A model generated the notes under the pieces. It did not search any database and was not told the origin of the DNA. It was given only the letters and a program-made list of their open reading frames with translations. Below, piece by piece: positions 43,405 through 55,900 of a stretch of DNA of 64,000 nt. The stretch is taken from contig CM038714.1 in the NCBI GenBank assembly GCA_021613375.1, forward strand, positions 42,729,123 through 42,793,122. Reading direction: 5' to 3'. Position 1 is the stretch's first letter, and each line of letters begins with the position of its first letter. The stretch is from Megaleporinus macrocephalus. Lineage: Eukaryota > Chordata > Actinopteri > Characiformes > Anostomidae. A program made the position numbers and the translations under genes.

Positions 43405-44334
43405 AAACTGGTCTATATAAAAAACATATGGTTCTAAATAAAATCATTGCTTTTATTAAAGATCACTTGAAGAACCATATTTACGTGTACATGCATGTAT
43501 CCTCGAGTGTTTGTTTAGCTATTCCGGTACGGGAGGGGTGAGGTGACCAAGTTAGACTCACAATGTTCTGTGCATATATTAAAATACATTGAATAGACCA
43601 CTGGTAGTTTACTGCTGGTAGTAAGACACAGTTGGTGTATTGTAGTAATTAATAAGGAAATGATGTAATCATTTGAATTATCATCTAAATCAAAGCATTC
43701 CTTTTTTTTGTGCATTAACTTTAAACTTTAGGTAAAAAATGTTGGATGGCCTCACTACAGGTTAATCATGAGTCTAATGTTAATGCGGCCAGACAGCAGG
43801 GTCTAGGGGAACATTATGAGTGAACAGTCTTTGGCTGGGTGACAAGCTGACCTACGTTTAACACGAGCATCATTCCACTCAGCACTGAGTTCACCTCTTA
43901 TGTATCTAGCCTGAGCACACATGTACTCAGCTGTAAAAAAGAAATTAACATTACATTATGTGATCATAGCTGAGTAATTCAGGATAGTTAACACATAGCT
44001 GACCATATGCTGTGGCTCTCAGAGCAGCACTGCTGAAGGGAAAGCACGTATTGTGGTCATTATTCTACAAAGATTAACAAAAAGAGGTTTTTGTCCAGTT
44101 AACCACATTCCTTAGTTCAGTTTTTACTTTGGAAAAGCTGTTTGGTTCTGTAAAATACTGTTTTCCTATGTTATTTGATTTTCACTGCTGAATAGCTCTG
44201 CTTACATTTTTTTTGTGATTCATATTCAAAGGTTCTATTGAGTTGCATACTAGTTGCACTTTTATTCATTTCCTTCATTCATTTCATCCACTTGTTGCAC
44301 ATTTTAACCAGAACATTGAACTTGAACTGTTTGC

Positions 44335-44432
44335 AGAATTTGACTGCTGCATTTAACTTATCCAAGCAGTGAAACCACATATACACACACTAGTGAATAG
44401 TGAGCGAGGTGGGCAGCCCGATCCAGAGCACC
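44335..44432 (-). mobile_element. V-SINE fragment, minus strand
   Basis: TGCATTTAACTTATCCAAGC, AGTGAAACCACATATACACA and GGTGGGCAGCCCGATCC are the reverse of the SINE tail and central part. The tRNA-like head is missing; the sequence switches to a LINE-like tail at about 44433. Confidence 0.7.
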
Positions 44433-44735
44433 TGCACTTTATTCAACTATCCTCATCCCTAGTGCACACTTCTGTTTTCTATAGCTTATATTTATGTGTA
44501 ATATTTATTTGTATTCATTTCTTCTTTCTTAATATTATATAATCATCTTAGAACATTATATTTTATGCTTATTTCATCATGCTCTTATATACTGCCTTAA
44601 TATTTTTGGTACTCTACTGTATATTATCTTATTGTTTCATGTGAGTGGGCTGTTGTCAAAGCATTTCACTGCTAGTTGTAGCGTTTATGGTGATGTATGT
44701 GACAAATAAACTTTGATTTGACTTAATTTTATAAT
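44433..44735 (+). mobile_element. LINE 3' tail
   Basis: AGCATTTCACTGCTAGTTG, TGATGTATGTGACAAATAAA and CTTTGATTTGACTTAATTT form a familiar non-LTR 3' end with AATAAA and an imperfect TTTGATTTGA tail. The body is T-rich with no frame. Confidence 0.7.
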
Positions 44736-44739
44736 ACAT

Positions 44740-45650
44740 TGATGTGTTTCATGAATATGACAAATCAACTCCTGCTGCTTCGTTAGGCAGAACGAATAGG
44801 ACCAGTGCTCTGACCTGTCTGATCAGTACCTTAGGCTAATGCTGACTATTCACTAGAAGACTCTGGAAAGATGTTTAATAGACTAAAGTCTGACGCCCTC
44901 TCACATCTAAAGACAAGTCACAGACTTTTTAGTCACAGACTATGACTATTTACAAGACTGTGACCAGATTCCTTTGGAGATGATTTCCCATCATGCTCCA
45001 GGTGGGATTTTACAGAAAGAGAAACTGTTGAACAAAGGAGCAGAAACAGAAGCGCCTTTTGGCCACAGCTGCCATTGAGATCTGTACTGTAAAAACAGCC
45101 CAATAATTAAATAAATGGAAAGACCTGGGAAAGAGTTACTCTTGTTCACTCCACAGCTCACTCCACAGCTCCACCAGTTTCTCCTCCTTTTGTACAGTAC
45201 AGGAGAACCGCAGTTTCGGAACCCTCGCCGGACCCCCCTCAATGTCTAACTTCTTTTACCCACCAGACATTCCTGTACTTGCCTTGCAGCTTCCCGTTTG
45301 GTGGTGAACAGAGCTCTTCTATTGGCTGTCGAAAATGTTCATGTCACTGTTTGCATGAGCCAAGACTTAAGACTAATGATGATATCAAACACAGTTGATT
45401 TTATTGGAACGCTAGGACGAGAAATAGACTGACTTAAACCTGCAGTCTTGACCACCTTACGCTAAACAATCGAGATGATGCGAGCGAGACTCAACTCTAG
45501 CCAGACTCTCATGATTTTATTCCGACATTGGAAATTTCTCTGTGACAGTAAAATCGCTTGAAAAGTTGTTTGGTATAGGGTCAGCATTTGTTGATTACAG
45601 TGACTTAACTGATTATTGAGACTCTTATGCTTACAAGTGGCACAAATCAG
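44740..45650. other. Intronic DNA, no gene recognised
   Basis: Mixed composition; the minus-strand open frames at 44991-45242 and 45462-45689 have no recognisable domain. Confidence 0.35.
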
Positions 45651-45659
45651 ATTTTGATG

Positions 45660-45780
45660 AATGAACCAATAGAAATGCTCCAAAAGCACTTAGAATAAAC
45701 CCTGTTTACATTGACTTGCATTGAAAGTACAGAACGTTTATGTACTCATCTGTAAAGTTTCTATTTTCGAGATACATGTT
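45660..45780 (-). repeat. Dispersed repeat (family C), minus strand
   Basis: CCAATAGAAATGCTCCAAAA, CACTTAGAATAAACCCTGTT and TACATTGACTTGCATTGAAA are the reverse complement pattern of 46510-46610. Confidence 0.65.
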
Positions 45781-46129
45781 TTTATTTGGATAGCAGTGGT
45801 TTGTCTTATACAGCACAGCTCATACTATGGCAGTTAGTGAAAATAAAACGTGAGGTTAGTGGCATTTTTACCTTCGCCTCATTTTAGTAATGAAGACTGG
45901 CTTATCTTGCCAATGAAGGTTCATTCAACTTGTTTGCTTATTTGTTGCACATGGTTTATTCAAATAATTCTATATATTTGGAGGGGGGCATGCTGTTAAT
46001 TTAGGATGCAGGTGCATTTACATTAAAGACAGATTAGAGTCACATCTACACACTAATGTGCAAAAATTGGATCTGAGCAAAAAAATGGAATCGGTAACAC
46101 AAATGTAGCCTTATGTAACCAATCATACA

Positions 46130-46260
46130 AGACAAGTGGGACCAAGGGCATAGGAGGGGTTTTGACATTGTGGGGGGACTCATTTTTGCTAATATGAATC
46201 AATGCCCACCCTATACCCTAAAATATTACCTATAAGCTGATTCCACTGTAGGTAAGGTAG
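46130..46260. repeat. Possible transposon end (GGGCATAGG motif)
   Basis: AAGGGCATAGGAGGGGTTTT, GACATTGTGGGGGGACTC and CAATGCCCACCC resemble a fish DNA-transposon terminus. A reversed, weaker counterpart (TTGTAACCCCACCCCCCTAG ... ACACCTATGC) is at 47485-47520. I could not prove one element spanning both. Confidence 0.3.
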
Positions 46261-46504
46261 TAAATCACTGTAGGTATTGTGATGTAGCACAGTATGTGTG
46301 GAATCACAGTAAATTATAAATAAATAAACAAAATACAACATTATCTGTACTTCTGTTTATTATTAGATTAATCCAGTTAAAGCTCATTTACAAACTAAAC
46401 AAGATACTCCGCACTACATACTGCTGTCAGTAATCCTAAATTATGCATACAATGTCTGGATTAAATATATATATCATCGATGTCCAATAAAAAACAAGTA
46501 AATT

Positions 46505-46680
46505 CAAAAATTGCAACTTTACAGGAGAGAACAAAAACATACTTTAGTTTTAATGGAAGTCAATGGAACCAGAATTCTTCCAAGCTGTTTTGGAGCACTT
46601 ATATTGGTCCAGTCATCATGAAATTTTCACACAATGTAAACGACCATTGGCGTGTTCAAATTATGTAGTAACTCAAAATT
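46505..46680 (+). repeat. Dispersed repeat (family C)
   Basis: TTGCAACTTTACAGGAGAGA, AATGGAACCAGAATTCTTCC and CACACAATGTAAACGACCAT match 12930-13090 in order. Confidence 0.7.
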
Positions 46681-46689
46681 GACAAAAAT

Positions 46690-47690
46690 GGAGAGACATG
46701 TTTTTCATTTGGCAGCGATGATATATAATGGGTTATATACATTTATAAGTTTGTTTGCTCTCTTCAGGAGCTGAGCTTTAGCCATTTACACCCATGGTCT
46801 ATGCTAGAGAGCCAGAATATTTTCTTCTCTTGGCATTCACAGCCATAGCAGTCTGCAGTTTGGGATGTGGCTGGAGAGTAATATAACTTTACGTTTCAGA
46901 GTGCTTTCTGACAAAAGTTAATACAAACGTTCATTCCTCTCATCACTGACCTCACGTTTAAAGCTGGCACTAACTACCCGACACTCCAGCGAAGCGAGAG
47001 CTCGGGTCAGTGAAGCTGCCGACTGCAGGATACTCAGATGACTCTGATCAAGTATCTCAACACAAGCAAAGTGAACAAAGTGAAAGACCCAGACCACCTA
47101 ACAACCAGAGCCTGTTTCCCAACAAACACAGCGCACTTTCCCACTGGCTCCTACGCCAATGAGTGGGACAACGTCTCTTTGATGACTGCATCATTGATGT
47201 TGGCTAAACTGGGGTTGCCTAGCTACAGGCTAACGTGACACTGGCCACTCTTGGCTACAACCTCTGCAATCCTGGTGCCAGTACTGGATAATAAGTTGAC
47301 AAGAATTCAAGGAAACATATCAAGTGAAATGTCATAATGATTCAGTCAGGTTAGAGAACGCGTACTTTGTTATTGGATGGCCAAACTTTTGAACCTATGG
47401 TAGCATTTGTTACATTAGTAAATCAATTACTCTTGTCATGTTTTAGTGCCAAATGATCATCAGGAAAATTAATTACTGGAGAGGTTGTAACCCCACCCCC
47501 CTAGGAAATTACACCTATGCATAAAATTTATGGACAGATCTGTCATTTTGCTGACGGTTTCACTGATGCATGGCCCAAAACTGAAAGCTGTCAGATTCAT
47601 CCTACACAGTGTGTAGCACCTCATACGGGTTGGACCTCCTCCAGAGTTGTAGGACATTAAAGGCGCTATTGGAGCTATTGTTTTTCAAAT
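46690..47690. other. Intronic DNA, no gene recognised
   Basis: The part 46950-47280 is GC-richer with a short open frame (47038-47238) lacking any known domain. No splice-site pair encloses it convincingly. Confidence 0.3.
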
Positions 47691-47699
47691 GCAATGTGA

Positions 47700-48300
47700 A
47701 ACACATCATTCTCCTGTATTCGAAAGGCAAATCTTTTACCCTCCAAGTTGCCTTTCATTCAAAAGGCAGAGGAGAGTGAGCCATCTCCACCACTCACCTG
47801 AACTGAACTTAAGCTCGGTTAAAAAAAGAAATTAATAAAAAAAAAAGCGTCTAATGTCTCTGCTCCCGTATGATAGGCAATAAGATATGTCATGGTTGCA
47901 TGCGACTGTAGCTGCCACTCTGCTTCCTCCTTTTCTCTCCCTCTCTCGACGGAGAAAAAAAAGAAAGCAGCCGCGAGACTCTAATGAAGACGAGCAGGAC
48001 ATGAGAGGAGGATTTTCAGTAAAGAAGCAACCGAGCTGGGTGGACAAAAGAAAAGGATTTTCACTGAGAAAAAAAAGAAGCCTAAGGAAAGAAAGTGGCA
48101 GATGGGTGCCCAGTGCCCGGCACAGCTTCTGTAACGCTACCCTGGCACCCGCGGGCCATGAAAGTCGCCGCTTATCCAACAGGGGGCCCAAAACGCAATC
48201 TGCTCCGATTTGGCCTATCCCACCCTTCCTAGCAGGCAGTGGGGTAATTTACAGAAAGCTTGCTTTCCAGCTCTTTTAGGGCCCCCCAGTGACTGGAGTG
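47700..48300. promoter_or_regulatory. Candidate conserved noncoding block
   Basis: Purine-rich then GC-rich, repeat-free stretch. Frames of 119-130 codons overlap on opposite strands at 47832-48279. The plus-strand frame is Lys/Arg/Ser-rich because of the AAGAAA runs, and I find no domain. GGCACCCGCGGGCCATGAAA and neighbouring sequence stand out from the intron. Confidence 0.33.
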
Positions 48301-48419
48301 TCACTGACAAATTGGTTGATCACCATGGTTGTACGGCCTGGTCTAGACATTTTTTTTTCTTTTTAATATATATATAAAACATCTAATTTACTGACCAGGG
48401 GGGGAAAAAATGGGGCCAT

Positions 48420-49010
48420 AAACTTATACGAGTCCGAGGAGAGCCGTCTGACCTGCTGGGCATCCATCATCTAACCCTCAGCGGCAACAAACACGACCAC
48501 CTGAGCCGTGCTAGCAATCCCCCCTGGCAACATTACAGAGAGGCAGCATCACGCTCACCAGCTGACAGACGCACGCCAGGCCCGAACAGTCATCATGTAT
48601 GCTCGGCCTCCGAAAGGCAACAGAACTGAACTGCGCCATATTTCACAGCAACGTGCCAAAAGGCTTGGTGTGGCCCACACAGGACTTAGACAGATGGAGA
48701 GTGATGTCTTTTCTGAAACCAGCACAAAAAAAAAAATGTTTCATTTGTCCAACATACTGTGACTGAAACAATTCGACATAACAGGTCAGAGCAGCAGGAA
48801 AGGCATACGTACTAATGCCTCTCAGGCTATTTGCATACAGAGGCAATAGTAACCATATTGTCGCAGTGAGTCAGCAATGTGATTGCAATCTTAACAAAAG
48901 TATTTAAACAAAGAAGAGGGAGTGAAAAATCCAGGTTCACCTGTGTTTGCAAGTATAAGAGAAATTATAATGTCAAGTGTTTCGATGGTTTAGATGAAAA
49001 AAAATTAGTT
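48420..49010. other. GC-richer intronic DNA
   Basis: No gene supported. CCTCCGAAAGGCAACAGAAC and neighbours may extend the preceding noncoding block. Confidence 0.28.
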
Positions 49011-49013
49011 CAG

Positions 49014-49340
49014 ACTAGGGTTGGGGCGAGGCGTCGACGTAGTCAATGTAATCAATTACAAAATTTCGTTGATTAGCAGAACTTGCACCAATGAGTCGCA
49101 AAGATGGCCACGTCTACTGAAAGCATGAATTTATCCTGAACGCAAGCTGCAGCTACAAACAATCGCTCGCGTGTATCTAAAGTTGTGGGAGTGTTTCACA
49201 CAGAAACACAACAGTGTGGTGCTCTGTCAGCTCTGCACAGTGGAGATGATCACAACAGTGCAACTGCTATACACGAGCACTTGAAGCTCAAACATCCCGT
49301 AGAGCTTCATCAACACAGCAGCAGGACAGCACCTGTTTAC
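49014..49340 (+). pseudogene. hAT transposase relic with broken BED zinc finger
   Basis: The block opens with ACTAGGGTTGGGGCGAGGCG, a hAT-type end. From about 49180 one frame reads LWECFTQKHNSVVLCQLC, giving the aromatic-rich start and CxxC pair of a BED finger. A frameshift after that moves the H-x4-H half (AIHEHLKLKHP) to another frame. The rest of the transposase is absent and the right end was not found. BED fingers bind DNA at hAT termini and in ZBED host genes; this copy cannot make an intact finger. Confidence 0.72.
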
Positions 49341-49344
49341 CTGT

Positions 49345-51550
49345 TTTTCTTATCTTAGCAGATTAGATATATAAGATTTATAACACATGTAACATGTTTC
49401 TTTCAGTAGTAGTTGCTAACCGTTTTTTTAAGCGTCCAGTGTAGATACCTAAGACTGTTCTAGATACCGCGGAAGCTTTTTTGACTTTAGCTTAGCAGAG
49501 GTTTAGTCACGCTGTAACACAGGTTTATCAATGTGTACATGTATGGTAATTAAGTCTGAAGTAAGCAAAAAGGCCAGCCAGTCAGATATTGTTCATAAAA
49601 ATGGACCATTCTACTGATTTAAATTGAACTATACTATGTTCCAACAGTAAAGAATAAATACCATAAAAATAAATAAATAAATACATTAATAAATAATTTA
49701 AAAATAATAAAAATATTACAATGTTAGACATCAAGAATGATTATGTTATGATTTATTAAACACTAGGCAACTGAGACAGTAATTATCTAAATGTAAACAA
49801 TATTTATACAGCAAGTTTTCTTCAATGTTGTGTGTTTTTTATCTTTGTTTTTATTTCTTTGAAAGTTACGTCGATTTAGTTATGATGAGAAAAAATGCTG
49901 TTGTGTTCATGTCACAACTGAAACCCAAACAGTTATGCCTATGGGTGGAGCTTAATTTTAGCCACACCCCAGAAATTGGTGAACAGTTAGAACCAACTGT
50001 TTTGAAGTTGATGTGTCCTAAAGTCTGAAAAGCAGTGTTTAACTATACTATATACTATATAATCACTAAAGAAACTACACATATTTAACACATGTTCAAG
50101 TAAACACACTAAGATGTTGATGTGTGTACAGCTATTCAAATCTGTGTTTGCCAGTCAAGTTCTGTATAGCATTTTTGGGTTATGCTCAAAATAAGCTACA
50201 AATATTACTACTGAAACACTCTATACTGTATATGTGGTTTGGTTTGTTATGCTTGTTTGGGTAGTGACAAAAAGAAATATTTAAACATTAAAATCAACCT
50301 AATTAAGGTACCAAGCAAAGCAAAAGGATTTTGGACTAAAGCTGAAGTCTGAAGGTCCCTGACTCTGAACAAGTTTGGTACAGCAATCCATGTCAGTCTC
50401 AAAGCCATACAATAAAAAAGCCCATGTTAATCCTAAAGCATTTGTTTGTGGTTCTTAAACCCAAGCAGACCTCTTAAGTGGACCTGAGTGATTGCTATTG
50501 ACAATTTTACCAAGCCGTTATTAATTATGTGACAGATGACCACTTGCACTCGTCAAGCTGGACTTGTCCGGACTTGGACTTGTCAGACTTAAATAACATC
50601 AAATTCTTTAAGATCACACTTTTACTTCATTTGCCAGGTACTATAACACCTCATCAAGAGCCAAAACCAATTGACCAGCGTCTGCTAATAATAATAACAG
50701 ACGCTATTCAGTACCTAAAAAATGCCACTCTTTAGCCCGTATGATGTTGATCCTGCAATAAGGGATTGACCTGCGATCTTCAGATTGGAATTTTGCCCAG
50801 TAAACACTTCCTCCAGCACCTCCAGTAAATTCTGTTACATCATCATTTTAAATTAAATCCTTTAGTGTGGACTTAGAGGAATAGAACTGGCACCTACAGC
50901 ATTCTCTAACTCTCTGACCCTTTATACTAAAGGAAAGAAGTCGAGGCAATCTTCCACCCAAACTTCTCTCTCTCTCTCTCTCTCAGACATTATAATGTAT
51001 TCACTCATTCATGATTGATTTTGAAGTTTAAATATGACAAAAGTCAGTCTCCTTCAGTAAGCTCCTCGTTAGCAGCTGATGGGGAGACTGTCAGAGCTGT
51101 CCAAGTTTCTGTAGTGCTGACTGAGCAACTCAGGGTCATGTTGTGGTAAAGCTGTTGCGTTAATGCTCGTTACTCTGCAGACGGCAAAAAATAAGCATGA
51201 AGGTAGCATAATTACATTTACATGATAATCTACTCTTTTTTATAGTCCAGGTTTTGCTTCCTTAATTCCTAACGAACACTAGATGTGGGCTGTTGTAGAT
51301 GTTTCCACAAATAAATGTTTTATCTTTGTTCATTTGCTTTAAATTATACTGCTAACACAAACTTGTTTAGAAAAACAGAATTTGGGAATTGGTTGAGGTT
51401 ACCATTCACATATTGACAGCATACTCCTTTAGATCCATTCAAACTCTGGAAGGCTGGAGCACGAACATGTGCTGTATAACATCAGTATGCAGGTACGTAA
51501 TGTTAGCATAGTAATACCTACGGTTGGCTAACTTTTAACCTTCTCTCCAT
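49345..51550. other. AT-rich intronic DNA
   Basis: Contains a (CT)n run at about 50963-50984 and no supported gene or large repeat. Confidence 0.35.
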
Positions 51551-51552
51551 AT

Positions 51553-51628
51553 TCTGCTGCTTCTTCTCACATTTTCTGTTCCACCTTAAATATTGTATCA
51601 TTTATATTCTAGCACCTCGGGCACCACA
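51553..51628 (-). repeat. Copy of the 76-bp repeat family (D), minus strand
   Basis: TTCTGTTCCACCTTAAATAT, TCTAGCACCTCGGGCA and CTGCTGCTTCTTCTCACATT are the reverse of the 62.8-kb unit (CCTGAGGTGCCAGAAT, TTTAAGGTGGAAC, AAGAAGC). Confidence 0.6.
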
Positions 51629-52023
51629 TGTCGTGCTTCCCTTCCTGTTTGTTCTCTACCTTCGATTGCATTGTCGTATTATGTTTCTTATGTTTCTGTT
51701 TGTTATGGTTGCTTGCTCCTCCTTGTCTTCGCCCTCTATTCACACCCCTCACTAGCTCCTAGTTTGCTCCTAGTTCCTAGTTTCCTTTGTTCTACCTAAA
51801 CTCCTCTGTTTGCTCTCTGTCTTTGGCTAGAATTGTTTATATTGTTTATATTATTATTTTTATTGTTCTGTTGTTTTGGTAGTGTGAATTAGTAAACTCT
51901 TAAACTGCTAGTCTTAGTCTTATCCTACTTAGTGTTTCTTAATTTGTATGTATATTCCAGTTTCACTGTTGACTCCAATAAACCCTTGTGCTTGTAACCT
52001 CTTCTCTGGCTTGCTACTCCACA
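51629..52023 (+). mobile_element. Probable LTR remnant
   Basis: CTCCTCTGTTTGCTCTCTGT and CTTTGGCTAG resemble the R/U5-side text shared by the 29637, 42194 and 28.7-kb LTRs. A CAATAAAC signal lies at 51977 and the end is TG...CA-like. No target duplication was found and the edges are approximate. Confidence 0.45.
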
Positions 52024-52118
52024 CATATCCACAGCTCCATTGAAGAAGGGACAGGAAATTATAGTTTCATGCTAAGGGCCTGTCTGAGGAGTTACTGGTG
52101 GGTTACATTTCTACATGC

Positions 52119-52119
<1 letters not shown>

Positions 52120-52201
<82 letters not shown>
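52120..52201. repeat. (AT)n microsatellite, about 82 bp
   Basis: Uninterrupted TA dinucleotides. Confidence 0.95.
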
Positions 52202-52204
<3 letters not shown>

Positions 52205-52479
52205 ACATTTTCATTAATACCAAATTAATACCAAATTGCACTCATGGATGCAAAATTATGTCATTATGTGTTCCAAGCCACATCAACTTGTCTGTGGTTG
52301 AAAACTGTGGGATTGAAAACATTTCTAGGCATGTATTTGTGTAAACAGTTTGGGTGACTATTTACTTCCAGTGTTTGTTAGCCATATTAGCATCATAGCT
52401 CCAGTTTTAAACTAAAGAATTGAGACCTTTTCCTAATTTTCTAGGGCTAATGCAAAGACGTTGCTATTTCATTGTGATT

Positions 52480-53590
52480 CGGCAGTGCTTAGTGTCATTG
52501 TGGTGCTGAGAACGATCCACCACCCAAATACTGTCCTGTGGGAGTCCTGAGTTTACATGCAGCCCAATAATCCATGAATAATCCGACTAATAGCTCAATC
52601 GGAATAGAATACGTCCATGTATACACTTCAATCCAAATAGACTAGTCCAATTGAGGTCATTCCGATTACAATTTCTATCTGATTGAAAGAGGTGGGTTAT
52701 CCTATAAAAAATCTGTTTAATAGAAAAATAATATTCGTGTAAACGCCTGTATTCGGTTACATTCCCAATCTGAATGTTTAAGTATGCTCTGCACATGTGC
52801 AGTTGCATCATGGAGGAAGTTTCAACATGGCTGGAGGTAGAGACTGGTCTTCAGTTAACAGGATGGATGGCCGTAAAGTTCACAATAACTAGCTGTTCAG
52901 ACGAGTATACAAGCAAATGAACGACGGTGGGTTTACACGAACTATGGAGCAAATAAAAACAGATGGGAGTTTCTCAGATCAACGTACTACAAAGCTAAAA
53001 ACCAGAACGGTTAAAGTGGCTCCAAGCCACTGTCCTGTTTTACTAAATTATGGAAGTCATGGAAGATCGACTCCTTGCTAACACGGATGAAAACAGTGTT
53101 GCAGGACGCGACGTCTTCCTCTCGGCTCTTCTTTAATAAGTACATGTGAAGTATGTTTTTTCTGAGTCTGCATCATTTTAAAGCTGTTAAAAACATGAGC
53201 GCGTCAACTAAAACCTCAGGTAACAAACTTCTGCCTGTCTCACTATGACTGAACTCGCTGGATGCTCATTGCCATGGTAACGTTTACACCAAGTTGTACT
53301 CTGATTACTTGTAGTGTGCATGTAAATGGATCAGATTGTTGAGTAGAGTGATATATATATTAACACCTCAGTCTTAATCTAGAATCAGAATGAATTCATT
53401 CGGACTGGAGAAAATCTCTGCATGTAAACCTAGCCACTGAAGAACAAGGTAAGTATAACAAAGTATTCACGACACAGATGGACTGCAGTCTGTACTTGTA
53501 GAACTACAAAATGCTCCTATATGGTATGTGGAGCGGATACCACTGGACATTCAGTGTAGAAACAAGGAGGTGGTTTTGATTGGCATATAT
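52480..53590 (+). repeat. Dispersed repeat (family B), split by a later insertion
   Basis: The left part (GTGCTGAGAACGATCCACCA, CCCAAATACTGTCC, to 52550) and right part (CCACTGAAGAACAAGGTAAG, GATGGACTGCAGTCTGTACT, GAACTACAAAATGCTCCTAT, AACAAGGAGGTGGTTTTGAT) follow one after another in the family. The 52551-53429 element separates them. The right part is the best-kept copy of the family here. Confidence 0.75.
52551..53429 (+). mobile_element. Harbinger-like element with Myb/SANT-type relic
   Basis: The ends GTTTACATGCA (52551-52561) and TGCATGTAAAC (53419-53429) are perfect inverted repeats. AATCGGA/TCCGATT motifs recur inside both ends. In the middle, around 52918-53005, the plus strand reads MNDGGFTRTMEQIK and, after a one-base frame change, RWEFLRSTYYKAKNQNG. 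This resembles the Myb/SANT-like DNA-binding protein that accompanies PIF/Harbinger transposases. No DDE transposase is present. The 3-bp duplication expected for the group is not clear. About 879 bp long. Confidence 0.68.
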
Positions 53591-53594
53591 GTAA

Positions 53595-55320
53595 TATATC
53601 TGTATGTAAACAGATATATAATATATGGTGCTGGGCAAAGAAGTTCCTGAGCTTTCAATATATGAATGTTTAATCTTGACCATAACACCTTTAACCTTAA
53701 GTCTAAATGCAGCACAGGCAGGGATAACCAGCAGGCCAACTTGTATGAAATGATATTAAAAAAAAAGTGCAACACGCTGAAGAAGTAATAAAATAATAAC
53801 AATATATTTGATTTATATTGCACTTTCCATTCACTCAATAATGCTGACATTAAACAAAGACAAACACGGCCAAAACAGAACATAATAAAACATGGATTCT
53901 GAGAACACACAAGACGACAGAAGTAAATGGAACAGACAAAGCATAGGAAATGTTAACGTAGCTTGTACGCTTGGAAATGGGATTTGAATGTGGAATAGGT
54001 GTTAGATTGTCTGACACACAGAGCGAGGGGAGATGAGGGGCAATTGTAGTGTAGGCTCCTTCACCAATATTGTGGAAATTGGATGGAGGAATAATGGGTT
54101 GACAGGCTGAGGATGACCTAAAAACACATATGGGGTTTTAACCTTCGTTCACAGTAGCCATAAAATGCAATTTCCACAAGATGTCATTCCATTAATGGTG
54201 TGATGTGAAAGGTTTTTAGTTTAAAACATTCTAAAATTAATCAAAAATTATCAAAAGTGTATAAAGAAATAACCAAAACACGTCCCTGTGTTGTGCTGCA
54301 GAGAGAAATACTGAAGTTAGCACGTTAACCAGTTAGCTCTGGCCTGTCCTGTCTTGTGAGACCACTTTGAACCTCACAAGATGAAGCAAGCCCCTTTAGT
54401 GATGAACCTGTTATCAGTCCAACATGAGAGGATGAAGAAATAGCGCTTACCTGATGGTGTATTCTAATGGCTTGCCAAACATGTTGAAGGCCCTACTATC
54501 TGGTTAGATCATATGGACAGGTAGCAGGTAGCAAATGCAACAATGGCTCAATGCAGCCAGCTTCCATTAAGAAACCATGTTTAACAGCTATATAAATAAA
54601 GGAAAACAAGAGGCTTGGATTAAGTTTGATGCTCACCTCACAATGTTTCATCTAGACTGGTAACTAAACAGCTGTCTTTAAGTACTAGTAGCTCTGCATT
54701 TCCTTGTTTCTTATGATGGGATGAACACCACAGCTTTCTGGAAAGAAGCTTCCCCCTGTTGTTGGAGCATGTCTTCAACAGGTTGCATCATCTTGGTTGT
54801 TTTAGAAATAAGTTATCCAGTTAATTTCTTTCACAACAATGGTGGAATATGACTGTGTGGCTGTTGTTTGATATGAAGAATGCTGTGTATATCCAAACTG
54901 TGAATTGTTTTCACAGCTTGGGGTTCTCACTCCACCTATTGTACCACTCATTGCTCACTAGCAGCTCAACATAGAGTCCATTAGAAAGCCAAAACTGTCC
55001 TACTTTAGTTTAATAACTGTAAAAAATGTTTCATTTGGTTTCTATTAATAATTCAAACTATCAAGGCCAATTTCCATTTTGCCAATGAGATGTGGCCACT
55101 GGTGGGCCAAAAGAAAGAAGTAAATGAGAAATAAGGTTAAATAAATAAAAAGGGGCAAGGATATTAAGAACATCATACTGTTTGAAAGTGGTGTTGAGAG
55201 GGGCTTAATAAATGGAAACATAAACTACAAACATCAACCAAAACCCCCGTCGTAACCTTCAACTTTGGGAAGGTATAACTTTAAAACAAGTGCACTCCTG
55301 ATAAACCTTAAAGCAGTAGG
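53595..55320. other. AT-rich intronic DNA
   Basis: No gene or repeat I can name. The minus-strand open frame of 119 codons at 53551-53910 overlaps the family B end and has no recognisable domain. Confidence 0.35.
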
Positions 55321-55329
55321 AAATCCTTG

Positions 55330-55900
55330 TAACTTATTTGCGAAACCGGCCACGTATTGCAGACTTGTGTACAGTACAATTAGAGCCGTGGGCACCGACC
55401 AGCCATCAGACAAGGCAACATCTCCATGTTAATTATGTCTTTGAAAAATATCTTACCTTGCCCCTCTCCTCATTACATGAGTACGTTTGAGGCAGGGCTG
55501 CTTCTGAGCGTGCCGACCTAGCGGGGGACTTAATTAGCATGGCTCTCCAAAGACGAGCATGGGGTGAGGTTTGTTTGGCTTTTTGTGTGAGGAACGAGGC
55601 TTCTTGAAGTTTGAATAATGTGATGGTGGGTGGTCAGCATCTTGCGCTGTTTGGATCTGAAGCCTGCATCTCTGCAGGTACTTTTGGCAGCCGTGCTTCG
55701 AAGACGTGCCAAAGCAACCTCTGAGAGACTGAACGCACCCCAGCAACACCGTGCCCACTCACTACAGTTACAACGTGCCCAGGACGCAGCCCATGCAATA
55801 TTCACGCGCGGATTACACTGTTTAATTCATCGGCAGTTGCCTCCATCGCATTTGACTTCGGATAACAGGGCCCCTCCTGTGTTGTTCTGTGTGCTCCGCT
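55330..55900. promoter_or_regulatory. Candidate conserved noncoding element
   Basis: Repeat-free, GC-richer block with GGGGGACTTAATTAGCATGG, CATGTTAATTATGTCTTTG and GCACCGACCAGCCATCAGAC. Frames of 74-91 codons overlap on both strands at 55530-55902 with no splice-flanked domain. TTAATTAGCAT and TTAATTA are homeodomain-type cores. Confidence 0.4.

Noticed and set aside
46130..47525. One DNA transposon spanning the GGGCATAGG and CCTATGC motifs
   Set aside because: Inverted similarity is weak and no target duplication was found; a family C copy lies between.
47887..48279. 130-codon Lys/Arg/Ser-rich frame as a nuclear protein exon
   Set aside because: The composition follows from purine runs; an equally long frame exists on the other strand, and no domain is visible.
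51624..52023. CCACA as a 5-bp target duplication of the 51.6-kb LTR remnant
   Set aside because: The second CCACA would have to lie inside the proposed TG...CA end, so the fit is inconsistent.
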